Positions 1 to 9,412 of a stretch of 64,000 nt of DNA are shown piece by piece. The notes below the pieces were generated by a model, which saw only the letters and a program-made list of their open reading frames with translations, was not told the origin of the DNA and made no database searches. Source of the DNA: an uncultured Bacteroides sp. (GTDB lineage Bacteria > Bacteroidota > Bacteroidia > Chitinophagales > Chitinophagaceae); the NCBI GenBank assembly GCA_902168085.1, contig CABHOP010000022.1, positions 62,001 through 126,000 of the forward strand, given 5' to 3'. A program made the position numbers and the translations under genes. The stretch's first letter is position 1. Each line of letters starts with the position of its first letter.

Positions 1-1455
1 CCCTTTCCAGAAGTTGGCTACTGCAGCGTAGCTGTCATCCATGCTGTTTTTCAACGATTCGTCGAGCAGGCCATCAGCCATTTGCATATTGCCACTTTGC
101 AGTTGCTGCATGGCATAACCATAGGTCACTTTTTGGTACACACGGCGAAACACTTCATCCCTGTTCGTCACCTCTTGCATAATGTTATAGGCTTCCTGGT
201 AACGATTGGTTTTTATCAACAGGTCTGATAGTAGTGTTTTTGCTTCGTCTTTGTGTGCCGATTCCGGGAATGAAGTCAGCAGGTCGTTCACCCTGGTCAG
301 CGCTTCATCGTTATATCCCAATTCATATGATAGCTTCGCTGCCAGTAGCAGTGCCGCCTCACGTTGCGATTGGTTGAACTGCATATCGGCACATATACTG
401 AAAGCATTGCGTGCGCTCATCAGGTCGTTGGTCTTCAGGTAGCAATCGCCCAGCAGGTACATGGCTGTTTGCCCCAGCGAGTCTTCCGCATTGCTCAGTT
501 GCTTGAATTTATCTATTGCCTTGCCCCATTCGGCACCATCATAATAGCAATAGGCCATTTCATACAGTTCCTCTTTACGTATCCTGTCGGTATGCGTATA
601 GTAGTACTCAAAGTATGGCAGCGCTTCCCTGTAGTTCTTATTTTCAAACAATACCTGGGCCGCCAGCAGGTGCAGCTCATTATCGTAGAAAAGCTTGTCG
701 CTGCGTTTCAGCAGGCGTTTGGCTTCTTCCAGCGCCTTGCCCTTCTCACCCATGAAGTAGTATATCTCTGCTATATAGTACGGCACGATGTCTTTGTACT
801 CCTTCTCGTTTTCTATACGCTGAAAGCTTTGCAGGGCATCGGCATAGTTGCCCTGGTTATAGGCCAGCAAGCCAAAGTAGTAGTTGCCCGCTACATAATA
901 CTTGCCATCCAGCTCTTTGATGCCTTGCAACAGTGGTGTGGCTTTATCAAACTGGCGCAGGTTGAAGTAGCAATAGGCAAGCTCAAACTTAGCATTGGCT
1001 ATCTCACGGTTGCTCAGGTTATCAATGCCTGCCATTTCGTAGTATGCCACCGCCTTGCCCGGCATGTTATTACGGAAATAATATTGTGCTACATTGAAGG
1101 CCATGCGCTGCTTGTAAGCAGGGTTGGCCGTAGCCCTGATGAATGCTTCTGCCGTATCTACACAGCCGGCGTCATCCAGCCGCAGTGCTGCCGCCGCCAT
1201 GTAAAAGGCTGCTTCATCCAGGCCGGTTACCTGCCGGTTATATATATCATTCTTATTTTCCTGCAGGTATGTTTTGGCCGATTGCCATGCACTTCTGTAT
1301 TGCCCTTGCTGGAATTGCTCACCCGCCAGTTTCAGCCATTTATGTTCCGGCTGGTACGGCGTGTGCAATTGCGCCGAAGCCTGGCTACTTATCAGTGTTG
1401 CTACTGCTAAGCATACCAGGCTCCGGGGGAATAACTTTTCCTTTCGTATCGTCAT
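1..1455 (-). CDS. TPR-repeat protein with signal peptide, C-terminus runs off the window
   Basis: Open minus-strand frame from ATG at 1455 (MTIRKEKLFPRSLVCLAVATLISSQASAQLHTPYQPEHKWLKLAGEQ...) with TPR-like helices (AKFELAYCYFNLRQFDKATPLLQGI, NYYFGLLAYNQGNYADALQSFQRI). The 364..1410 + ORF is antisense to it. Confidence 0.8.
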   Translation of the reverse strand, partial: MTIRKEKLFPRSLVCLAVATLISSQASAQLHTPYQPEHKWLKLAGEQFQQGQYRSAWQSAKTYLQENKNDIYNRQVTGLDEAAFYMAAAALRLDDAGCVDTAEAFIRATANPAYKQRMAFNVAQYYFRNNMPGKAVAYYEMAGIDNLSNREIANAKFELAYCYFNLRQFDKATPLLQGIKELDGKYYVAGNYYFGLLAYNQGNYADALQSFQRIENEKEYKDIVPYYIAEIYYFMGEKGKALEEAKRLLKRSDKLFYDNELHLLAAQVLFENKNYREALPYFEYYYTHTDRIRKEELYEMAYCYYDGAEWGKAIDKFKQLSNAEDSLGQTAMYLLGDCYLKTNDLMSARNAFSICADMQFNQSQREAALLLAAKLSYELGYNDEALTRVNDLLTSFPESAHKDEAKTLLSDLLIKTNRYQEAYNIMQEVTNRDEVFRRVYQKVTYGYAMQQLQSGNMQMADGLLDESLKNSMDDSYAAVANFWKG

Positions 1456-1469
1456 TCAGTTTATTTAAA

Positions 1470-3896
1470 TTAAAATGTCCAGTTCACATTCAGGCTGGGG
1501 AATACCGGTAATTGATAAACGCGAACGTTCTGGTTCCTGTCTATATAGAATATGTTGTTCCTGTCATACACATTGCTCACGCTCAATGTTGTTTCAAGGT
1601 TAGAGTATTTGGCCAGTTTAAATATCTTCTTCACTGATATATCCAAACGGTGATAATCTGAAAGACGGCCACCGTTTATAGAGGTAGCATACATCAGGCC
1701 GGGAGTACCATTCTGCTGGTTTACGTTGGTGCCACCGCCACCGGCTATGGGATTCAGCTTCTCGTAAAAACCTTGCGTTTGTGTGAATGGGAAAGCAGAG
1801 CCATAGTTGAACCTTGCAGATATTTCCCAATCCCTTTTCTTACCGGCAGTATAGGCTGCCAGGGCGTTCATGTTCACCCTGCGGTCGAACGGAGGTGCGT
1901 AGGTTTGCTTTTCAAGCTCATAATTGTACGGATAGATAATGGTGCCATCCGGTTGTTTAACTGGTGTAGAATGAAGCACGTTATCTTTCATTACGATTGT
2001 TTCATACTCTACTTTCTGGTAAGACACTACGCCCCACAGGTACCAGCGTTTTTTATTGTAGCGTGCAGAAAGGTCTATACCATAGGCCTGGCCACTACCT
2101 GCAGTAAAGTTGCCATCGCTGTTAGATACTTTCACACGGCTTAGCTCCATGTTCTGTGAAAAGTTCTTATACCATGGCTCCAGGTTAAACTCTACGTTCT
2201 GTACATCTACTTCTATCCCACCTAATACATGGTAGGCTGTTTGCAGGTTATTGGTCACTTCCTCATTGTCTGTGTTCTTAACCGTTTCGTCCGGGCTTAG
2301 TATAAAGCCGGTAAAGAAGTTTACGATATCCCTGTCGCTCTTGGTACTGATGATGTTCTGAGAATACATACCCGCCGCGGCTTTCAGGCGGACGGTACTG
2401 GTCATGTTATATTTCAGGCCCAGGCGCGGTTCCGGTGACAGCTTATTCAATGCTGCATAATATTGCACCCTCAGGCCCGGTTCAAATACCAGCTTCTCGC
2501 TGAAATTCTTACGATACATGGCATAAAGCGCAGCCAGTGTATGACGGCGGTCTAACGTCGTCAGGGTTCCCGACATTTCATTTTTATAATCCAGCGATGT
2601 ATGGAAGCCACTTACTTCCACACCATACTTCAGCTGGCTATAGCCCGGCAGGAAGTAAGTGAAGTCGATAGCACCTTCAAACCCGTCAATGCCGCTGGTA
2701 CGTGGTGCCGAATTAGCATCCTTAAAGTTGGTATAGTCTATCAGGTATTTTGAGTAAGCAAAGCGGCCGCTTATCAGCGATGAGCTACCGGCAGGCGTTA
2801 CTACGAAGGTGGTACCACCACCATATGCCTTCCAGTTGAAGGTTGCATCCTCGGTATGAGATACAGGGTTCAATATTTTGGCTTTATCGTCAAAACTAAA
2901 ACCGAATACATTCAGCTTACTACCGTTATCACCATTGAAGGTTATTTTACCATACAGGTCGGTAAAGGTATAAGGCAGGCCACTTTTGAAAGGCTCACCG
3001 AAACCACCATATAAAGATTTTGAAGTAGATGCCAGGTAGCTGTGTTTAGCCGTCAGCAGGAAAGTAGTAGATGACCCACCCTCGCGTTTTGCTTTTGCCA
3101 GCGGGCCTTCCAGCATCACACGCGCCATCAGTGGCGATACCGATACCTTACCTGACAAGCGGTTTTTGTTGCCGTCTTTGGTACGCACATCCAGTATGGC
3201 CGATGTACGATTGCCATATTGCGCATTGAAACCCGCGGTTTGTACTTCTACGTTACGGATAGCGTCTGTTTCAAATACAGAGAACAAGCCTATCGTATGG
3301 AAGGGGTTGTATATCGTTACACCATCCAGCAATATACCTGTTTGCGAAGGTGCACCACCACGTATATACAACTGCCCGCCCTGGTCGCCGGTAAATACTA
3401 CACCCGGCACTACCTGCAGGTATTGGGCTATATCCGCCTCGCCACCTGCGCTAGGCAGCAGCTTCATTTCGCGTGGGGTTATATTTATACTACCGGCATT
3501 TATCTGCGTTTGCTTTTCTGTTTTACGAGCCGATATTTCTACGGCTTTCAGTTCCTGGCTCTTCTGCCCCAGGAATAGCTTTCTAGTAATAACCTGCCCT
3601 GCCTTAACAGAGATGGCTACTTTAACACTATCGTATCCTATCAGGCTGGTGAAGAGTGTATAGTCACCCTCCGGTATCTGCGTGATGGAGAAATAACCAT
3701 TCACATCGGTCTGCACCCCTATTTTAGTTCCCAGCAGTATTACATTGGTATATATCACCGGCTCGCCCGATGCTTTGTCGTAAACGAAACCTTTTACGGC
3801 ACCTGTTTTGACGGTTTGGGCAATAGCGGTGGTACCGAAAAGTGCTAATAACAGCACCAGCCATAAGGTTTGCTTTTGGATAGAAGTGGTTTTCAT
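1470..3896 (-). CDS. TonB-dependent receptor with N-terminal carboxypeptidase-like (CarboxypepD_reg) domain
   Basis: Signal peptide MKTTSIQKQTLWLVLLLALFGTTAIAQ, KGFVYDKASGEPVIYTNVILLGTKIGVQTDVNGYFSI, plug domain GGQLYIRGGAPSQTGILLDGVTIYNPFH, beta-barrel C-terminus ending in F. Confidence 0.9.
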   Translation of the reverse strand: MKTTSIQKQTLWLVLLLALFGTTAIAQTVKTGAVKGFVYDKASGEPVIYTNVILLGTKIGVQTDVNGYFSITQIPEGDYTLFTSLIGYDSVKVAISVKAGQVITRKLFLGQKSQELKAVEISARKTEKQTQINAGSINITPREMKLLPSAGGEADIAQYLQVVPGVVFTGDQGGQLYIRGGAPSQTGILLDGVTIYNPFHTIGLFSVFETDAIRNVEVQTAGFNAQYGNRTSAILDVRTKDGNKNRLSGKVSVSPLMARVMLEGPLAKAKREGGSSTTFLLTAKHSYLASTSKSLYGGFGEPFKSGLPYTFTDLYGKITFNGDNGSKLNVFGFSFDDKAKILNPVSHTEDATFNWKAYGGGTTFVVTPAGSSSLISGRFAYSKYLIDYTNFKDANSAPRTSGIDGFEGAIDFTYFLPGYSQLKYGVEVSGFHTSLDYKNEMSGTLTTLDRRHTLAALYAMYRKNFSEKLVFEPGLRVQYYAALNKLSPEPRLGLKYNMTSTVRLKAAAGMYSQNIISTKSDRDIVNFFTGFILSPDETVKNTDNEEVTNNLQTAYHVLGGIEVDVQNVEFNLEPWYKNFSQNMELSRVKVSNSDGNFTAGSGQAYGIDLSARYNKKRWYLWGVVSYQKVEYETIVMKDNVLHSTPVKQPDGTIIYPYNYELEKQTYAPPFDRRVNMNALAAYTAGKKRDWEISARFNYGSAFPFTQTQGFYEKLNPIAGGGGTNVNQQNGTPGLMYATSINGGRLSDYHRLDISVKKIFKLAKYSNLETTLSVSNVYDRNNIFYIDRNQNVRVYQLPVFPSLNVNWTF

Positions 3897-4061
3897 TAAA
3901 TGAATATTAAAATTTGCCCCGAAAAATAGTCTTTTATATTTATTCCTGAAGCGCAACAAAGATAGGAATTACACTACAGTGACCAAAAGCAGTTATCTAC
4001 ACATTTCCAGATATTTAGGCATATAATTTTTGTCATCTCATTGTTTGCTTAATATTGTTAT

Positions 4062-5570
4062 ATGAAACTGTTCACAGCTTCTCAGATAAAGGCTTGCGAT
4101 GCCTACACCATACATGCCTCGTCCATATCATCTTTCGACCTGATGGAACGTGCCGCTGCACGCTGTGTAGAGTGGCTGACGGCACATCAACCCAAAGACA
4201 CCGTATTTGTGGTGCTCTGTGGCAGCGGCAACAATGGCGGCGATGGACTGGCCATTACACGCATGCTGCACCGCATGGGCTATGGCGTAAAGGCTTTTCT
4301 ACTGCAATTTGCCGATAAACTATCGGAAGACTGCGAGATGAACCTGAAGAAGCTGCAGCATATAGATGCATCGCTGGTAGAGATACTGCAACCGGATGCC
4401 TTTATAACCGACATACCTGCCAACATCGTCATCGTAGATGCCATATTGGGTACCGGGCTGAACCGAGCGGTAGAGGGCTGGGTAGCCGATTTTATTAACC
4501 ACATCAACCAACTACCCAACAGGAAGATAGCTATAGATATACCCAGCGGCATGCCCGGCGACACCATACCTGCCGATACGGAACAGGTATTGGGCGTAGA
4601 TCATACCCTTAGCTTCCAGTTTTACAAACGTGCCTTCCTGCATCCCGAAACGGGCAGGCTGGCGGGTGATATACATATATTAGATATTGACCTGAACCAG
4701 ACTTTTATAGAAGCCACTGCTACTAATTATAACGTGATAGACAGCCTAATTGCCGGGAGCATCTATAAGCCACGCCAACCGTTTTCTCACAAAGGCACTT
4801 ACGGCACTGCTTTACTGGTAGGTGGCAGCCACGGGATGATGGGTGCTATCACACTATCTGCCAAAGCTGCGATGCGGGCCGGTGCCGGTAAGGTAAGGGC
4901 CTTAGCGCCGGAATGTGGCTATACCATTTTACAGACAGCCGTGCCAGAAGCGATGTTTATCACCAAGGGAGATAAGTACATATCGGCCATTAGTGGATAT
5001 ACAGACGATGATAAAATAGGCATTGGCCCCGGCATGGGCACACATGAATATACCATCAAGGCCTTTGCCGATTTCATAGAGACCTATAAAAACCCATTGG
5101 TTATAGATGCCGATGCCATCAATATACTGGCTAAGCAACCGGAGCTATTACACAAGATACCTGCCGATAGCATCATAACGCCCCACCCCAAAGAGTTTGA
5201 AAAGCTGTTTGGGAAAACGGGCAATAGCATGCAGCGGCTGGAACTGGCACGCACACAGGCTATGCGCTACAATATCTACATTATCCTCAAAGACCGGTAC
5301 AGCGCTGTAGTAACCCCCGAAGGTGAATGCTGGTATAACATAACCGGAAATGCCGGCATGGCTACAGGCGGCAGCGGCGATGTACTTACAGGCATTCTTA
5401 CGTCCCTGCTGGCACAAGGTTATTCATCTTATGATGCTGCATTGCTGGGTGTATACATTCACGGCCGTGCAGGAGACCTTGCTGCCGAAGCCATATCGCA
5501 GGAAGCTTTGATAGCGGGTGATATTGTGAATGAACTGGGGAGTGTGTATAAAGAACTTGCTGCAAGCTGA
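4062..5570 (+). CDS. nnr: Bifunctional NAD(P)H-hydrate epimerase / ADP-dependent NAD(P)H-hydrate dehydratase
   Basis: N-terminal YjeF_N domain (VLCGSGNNGGDGLAITRML) and C-terminal carbohydrate-kinase-like domain (GNAGMATGGSGDVLTGILTSLLAQG). Confidence 0.93.
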   Translation: MKLFTASQIKACDAYTIHASSISSFDLMERAAARCVEWLTAHQPKDTVFVVLCGSGNNGGDGLAITRMLHRMGYGVKAFLLQFADKLSEDCEMNLKKLQHIDASLVEILQPDAFITDIPANIVIVDAILGTGLNRAVEGWVADFINHINQLPNRKIAIDIPSGMPGDTIPADTEQVLGVDHTLSFQFYKRAFLHPETGRLAGDIHILDIDLNQTFIEATATNYNVIDSLIAGSIYKPRQPFSHKGTYGTALLVGGSHGMMGAITLSAKAAMRAGAGKVRALAPECGYTILQTAVPEAMFITKGDKYISAISGYTDDDKIGIGPGMGTHEYTIKAFADFIETYKNPLVIDADAINILAKQPELLHKIPADSIITPHPKEFEKLFGKTGNSMQRLELARTQAMRYNIYIILKDRYSAVVTPEGECWYNITGNAGMATGGSGDVLTGILTSLLAQGYSSYDAALLGVYIHGRAGDLAAEAISQEALIAGDIVNELGSVYKELAAS

Positions 5571-5572
5571 AA

Positions 5573-6052
5573 CTACTTCCCTTCCATCTTCAACAATGCT
5601 TCCAGCACGGTGTAGGTAGCGGGGCAAACGGTGGCGTTTTTCAATGTCAATTGTACGCGCTTTAGTAGTACATCTTCATCGGTGTACGGATAGCGGCGGC
5701 AGTCGCTGGGGCGGTCTTCGTAGATGTTGCAGGTATTATCAGCCGCCAGGAATGGGCAGGGCGATTGCTTTACCACATAGTCGCCATCGGTATCTAAGCG
5801 CAGGTAGGTAGCTGCAAAATCACCTTCTTTCATGCGCAGCACTTTGGCTATGCGCTTAATATCGGGCTGTTTGAAACGGGGGGAGTAATTTTTGCAGCAG
5901 TTGGCACATTCCAGGCAGTCTATCTTGCTAAAGGCTTCTTCATGCAGGTCCGGCAGGGCTTTCAGCATCTTGTTCCTGTTGCCTTTCTCCAGCAGCCTTT
6001 TGTAAGCTTTCTGGTGTTCCTTCGCTTCCTTTTCCCAGTTTTGCGGAATCAT
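5573..6052 (-). CDS. YkgJ family cysteine cluster protein
   Basis: CLECANCCKNYSPRF ... CPFLAADNTCNIYEDRPSDCRRYP motif. Confidence 0.85.
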   Translation of the reverse strand: MIPQNWEKEAKEHQKAYKRLLEKGNRNKMLKALPDLHEEAFSKIDCLECANCCKNYSPRFKQPDIKRIAKVLRMKEGDFAATYLRLDTDGDYVVKQSPCPFLAADNTCNIYEDRPSDCRRYPYTDEDVLLKRVQLTLKNATVCPATYTVLEALLKMEGK

Positions 6053-6055
6053 TTG

Positions 6056-6144
6056 CTCCCTCCTGGCCTCCCCCCAAGGGGGAGGAAGTAGTTTTGTGGT
6101 TATAATTAATACTATCGCCCCTCCCGGCCTCCCCCAAGGGGAGA
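6056..6144. repeat. Two copies of a short C/G-rich intergenic repeat (ctccctcctggcctccccccaagggggaggaag / cccctcccggcctcccccaaggggag)
   Basis: Direct reading: copies at about 6056-6087 and 6117-6144, each with an internal inverted repeat (CTCCCCC..AAGGGGGAG). Confidence 0.65.
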
Positions 6145-6194
6145 AAATGGTTAATTGATTAACAAGTCAACTAATCAACCAATCAACAGGTCAA

Positions 6195-7124
6195 CTAAAG
6201 GCTCATTTTTTCCATGATGCGCTCCAGGTCGGTATCGTTATAGAACTCTATCACAATCTTACCCTTGCCGTTCTTCTTCCTGTCCAGCTTTACGCGGGTA
6301 CTGAAGTGAGAAGCCATATTGTCTTCTATACGCTTGTATGCAGGTGGTATCTTATTGGTTGGTGCAGCGGATGCCACCGGTTTTTCAGCACCACTGGCCA
6401 TATTCTTCACCAGTTGTTCTACTTGCCTTACCGAAAGACCTTTCTGCATGGCTTCACGGTATACATACAGTTGCTCATCTACCTTATCAAGCCCTATGAT
6501 GGCACGTGCGTGGCCCATGCTCAGCTGGCCATCGCGTACCGACTTCTGCACATCGGGCGGCAGCTTCAGCAGTCGCAGGTAGTTGGTAACCGTGCTGCGG
6601 TCTTTCTTCATGCGTTCTGCCACTTGTTCCTGTGTCAGGTCGCATTCATCCATCAGCCTTTTATAGCTCAGTGATATTTCTATCGCATTCAGGTCTTCGC
6701 GCTGCAGGTTTTCCAGCAGGGCCATTTCCAGCATCTGCTGGTCATCGGCCGTGCGGATGTAGGCAGGTATATCCTTCAGGCCCGCCATGCGCGATGCGCG
6801 CCAGCGGCGTTCGCCCGATATCAGTTGATATGTAGTAGCGCCCACCTTTACCACCGTCACCGGCTGAATGATATCGTGCAGCTTGATGCTTTCTGATAAT
6901 TCCTTCAGCGCCTGCTCGTCAAAATCGTGACGGGGCTGCTTGGGGTTCACTTCTATCTGATCGATAGGTATACGCGTGATGCTGCCTGCTGCCGGGGTGT
7001 TATTACCAGATACCGATGGGGGTACAGAACCGGTTTCCGAAGGCCCTTTCATTTCCTCATCAATGGTATTCAGCAATGCGCGAATACCTTTTCCTAATGC
7101 TTGCTTCTTATTGGTCTGCGACAT
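6195..7124 (-). CDS. parB: ParB/Spo0J chromosome partitioning protein
   Basis: IPIDQIEVNPKQPRHDFDEQALKELSESIKLHDIIQPVTV, GERRWRASRMAGL, HTH region LTQEQVAERMKKDRSTVTNYLRLLKLP. Confidence 0.93.
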   Translation of the reverse strand: MSQTNKKQALGKGIRALLNTIDEEMKGPSETGSVPPSVSGNNTPAAGSITRIPIDQIEVNPKQPRHDFDEQALKELSESIKLHDIIQPVTVVKVGATTYQLISGERRWRASRMAGLKDIPAYIRTADDQQMLEMALLENLQREDLNAIEISLSYKRLMDECDLTQEQVAERMKKDRSTVTNYLRLLKLPPDVQKSVRDGQLSMGHARAIIGLDKVDEQLYVYREAMQKGLSVRQVEQLVKNMASGAEKPVASAAPTNKIPPAYKRIEDNMASHFSTRVKLDRKKNGKGKIVIEFYNDTDLERIMEKMSL

Positions 7125-7938
7125 GGTCGTCGGTTTCAAATATTTTGTCTTCGTTCTTTATTTTGGTCAGGTTGTTCTTCTGCAATATCTCTTTTGCCAG
7201 ATTGAGATAATTGACAGCGCCGGTACTTTCCGCATCATACATCAATGCAGGGGTGCCAAAGCTTGGCGCCTCTCCCAGGCGAGTGTTGCGGTGTACGATG
7301 GTATCGAACACCAACTCGCCAAAGTGGTTTTTAATTTCTTCCACCACCTGGTTGCTCAGGCGCAGACGGCCATCGTACATCGTCATCAGGATACCTTCAA
7401 TTTGCAGGTCGGTATTGATGCGGGTTTGTACTATTTTGATGGTGTTCAGCAATTTGCCCAAGCCTTCCAGGGCGAAGTATTCGCACTGTACGGGTATCAC
7501 CACGCTATCGGCAGCTGTAAGGGCATTTACCGTTATCAGGCCCAGCGATGGCGAACAGTCTATAATTATGAAATCAAAATTCTTACGTTGCTCTTCCAGT
7601 GCATTGCGCATTACATGCTCCCTGTTGGGGTGATGTATCAGCTCTATTTCCGCACCTACCAGGTCCAGGTGGCTGGGCACCAGGTACAGGTTGGGCGTGC
7701 CTGTTTCCAGTATCACCTGCGATGCCGGTGTATCATTCACCATGCAATCGTACAGGCTCACCTGTATATTCTTCAGGTCGAAGCCATTACCCGTGGTACT
7801 ATTGGCCTGGGGGTCGGCATCTACCAGCAGTGTTTTATACTCCAGCACAGCCAGGCTTGCAGCCAGGTTGATGGCTGTAGTGGTCTTCCCTACTCCTCCC
7901 TTTTGGTTCGCTATCGCAATTACTTTCGCCATTGTCAC
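7108..7938 (-). CDS. parA: ParA/Soj family ATPase
   Basis: IAIANQKGGVGKTTTAINLAASLA; LLVDADPQANST; FIIIDCSPSLGLITVNAL. Overlaps parB start. Confidence 0.94.
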   Translation of the reverse strand: MTMAKVIAIANQKGGVGKTTTAINLAASLAVLEYKTLLVDADPQANSTTGNGFDLKNIQVSLYDCMVNDTPASQVILETGTPNLYLVPSHLDLVGAEIELIHHPNREHVMRNALEEQRKNFDFIIIDCSPSLGLITVNALTAADSVVIPVQCEYFALEGLGKLLNTIKIVQTRINTDLQIEGILMTMYDGRLRLSNQVVEEIKNHFGELVFDTIVHRNTRLGEAPSFGTPALMYDAESTGAVNYLNLAKEILQKNNLTKIKNEDKIFETDDHVADQ

Positions 7939-7976
7939 TTATGTTTTCCTTTCTATTGAGATAAGGTGAATTATTA

Positions 7977-8657
7977 TTATATATCTATCGTTTTACCAAT
8001 GGTTGGCAAAATAAGCTCTTTTCCTGCGGCCTTGAATGCCTGCATAGCTGCATCATGGTCTATTTTGATATAGCCAAAGGTATCGAAGTGCACACCTATG
8101 ATTTTATCGCATTCTATAAACCCGGCAGCTATCACCGCATCTTCCGCATTCATAGTAAAGTGCCCGCCGATGGGTAGCAGTGCAAAATCGAGCTTTGCAA
8201 AGTACCGGGGTATCAGCTGCATATCCAGCATCAGGCAGGTATCGCCGGAGTAGTAGAAGTTGCCTTCTGCCGTTTTGATAACAAAGCCTGCCGGGTTGCC
8301 GCCATAGGTGCCATCGGGCATCGAGCTGCTGTGGCCTGCTATTACCATGCGCACCTCACCAAATTCGGTTTTCATCAGCCCCATGTTCATACCTATGGTG
8401 TTGCTATAACCCTTGCCGTTCACCCAGTTTTCTACTTCGGGCGAGCAGATGACTGTAGCATTCGTATTTTTAGCTACCGTTAGCAAGTCCCCCACGTGGT
8501 CGCCATGGCCATGCGAAGCCAGTATATAATCGGCCTGTAAGCTATTGACATCTATATCTTTAGCCAGCTCATTACCTGTAATAAACGGATCGAACAGCAG
8601 TTTTTTACCTGCAACCTCTACCATAAAGCAGGACTGGCCATAATATGTGAAACGCAT
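7977..8657 (-). CDS. Metal-dependent hydrolase, UPF0173/YtkL-like metallo-beta-lactamase fold
   Basis: MRFTYYGQSCFMVEVAGKKLLFDPFITGN...ILASHGHGDHVGD...YYSGDTCL. Confidence 0.88.
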   Translation of the reverse strand: MRFTYYGQSCFMVEVAGKKLLFDPFITGNELAKDIDVNSLQADYILASHGHGDHVGDLLTVAKNTNATVICSPEVENWVNGKGYSNTIGMNMGLMKTEFGEVRMVIAGHSSSMPDGTYGGNPAGFVIKTAEGNFYYSGDTCLMLDMQLIPRYFAKLDFALLPIGGHFTMNAEDAVIAAGFIECDKIIGVHFDTFGYIKIDHDAAMQAFKAAGKELILPTIGKTIDI

Positions 8658-8734
8658 GGATTTGTGTGGTTGAAAAAAACGGTCTTCCACAAAAATAATG
8701 TTCCACGGTGATTTTTATGAAACATTAAGAGGAT

Positions 8735-8743
8735 TGTGGATAA
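8735..8743 (-). promoter_or_regulatory. Perfect DnaA-box-like nonamer (TGTGGATAA = TTATCCACA on minus strand)
   Basis: Exact string in the non-coding stretch next to parAB; a single copy only. Confidence 0.3.
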
Positions 8744-9055
8744 TTAAGTCGGCAGTCAATATTCGCAAGTCCGCAGTTAGCAACCAAAATTGTTCCAAAC
8801 GGTTCCGATTTCATGGAAGCATACAGCAATACCTTACAATGTATTGATTTTCAATTCAGTTTCCGCATTTTATTTCCGATTGTTTCCGGTTTTATGCTGC
8901 CGGTAAAAGAAACAATTGTTGTGATTTGTTGTGAAATCACCGGTTTTATTTTCCCTTATGTGTTTACGATAAAATAATCCTGCTGCACGTTTTCAATCGC
9001 CTTCAAAGAACTATAGCAAATATACGTAAAATAGCGATGAGTTGTACATAATGCG

Positions 9056-9085
9056 AAAGGCCTGCCATATGGCAAGCCTTCGTTA
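9056..9085 (-). terminator. Hairpin terminator of the small 40-aa ORF
   Basis: AAGGC-cTGCCATATGGCAa-GCCTT inverted repeat just downstream (minus strand) of ORF 9105-9227. Confidence 0.5.
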
Positions 9086-9104
9086 TATAAGGTTTGGAAA
9101 ATTA

Positions 9105-9227
9105 TTATTTGCGGGCAACGGTGTATGACATATCGTGCGTGGCGGCAGCAGCTACGGCGGCTGTGTTTTGTTGCTTAACCACGTAAGCTGAAAACAGGAT
9201 GAATGCTATCGCGATGATCTTTGCCAT
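9105..9227 (-). CDS. 40-aa secreted/membrane mini-protein (MAKIIAIAFILFSAYVVKQQNTAAVAAAATHDMSYTVARK)
   Basis: ATG..TAA ORF not in the supplied track; signal-like N-terminus matches that of ORF 32817-33353; has promoter-like CATCTTTG (9266-9273) and a downstream hairpin. Confidence 0.6.
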   Translation of the reverse strand: MAKIIAIAFILFSAYVVKQQNTAAVAAAATHDMSYTVARK

Positions 9228-9309
9228 TGTGTTTGTTATTTATAGTGTGTGTTTGTTTGATAGGGCAAAGATGCAACGGCAACCGGGCTGCTGCCAAATT
9301 CCGGCGTCC

Positions 9310-9349
9310 TGTTAACGGGGAATTTAGAATTGGTTAACGAGCGGATAAC
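9310..9349 (-). promoter_or_regulatory. Phased GTTAAC-repeat operator (GTTATCCGCTCGTTAACCAATTCTAAATTCCCCGTTAACA)
   Basis: 40-bp alignment without gaps to 32687-32726; repeat units at offsets 0, 11 and 33. Confidence 0.55.
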
Positions 9350-9412
9350 GAAAGCCGTAAACAGCAGATTGATAATAAGTTATTATCTTTTAGCAACAAA
9401 ACCTCTACAACT

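Noticed and set aside
364-1410. Long plus-strand ORF of 348 aa
   Set aside because: Hydrophobic/aromatic low-quality translation antisense to a clear TPR protein on the minus strand.
7016-7959. Plus-strand ORFs over parA/parB
   Set aside because: Antisense of confidently assigned ParA/ParB.
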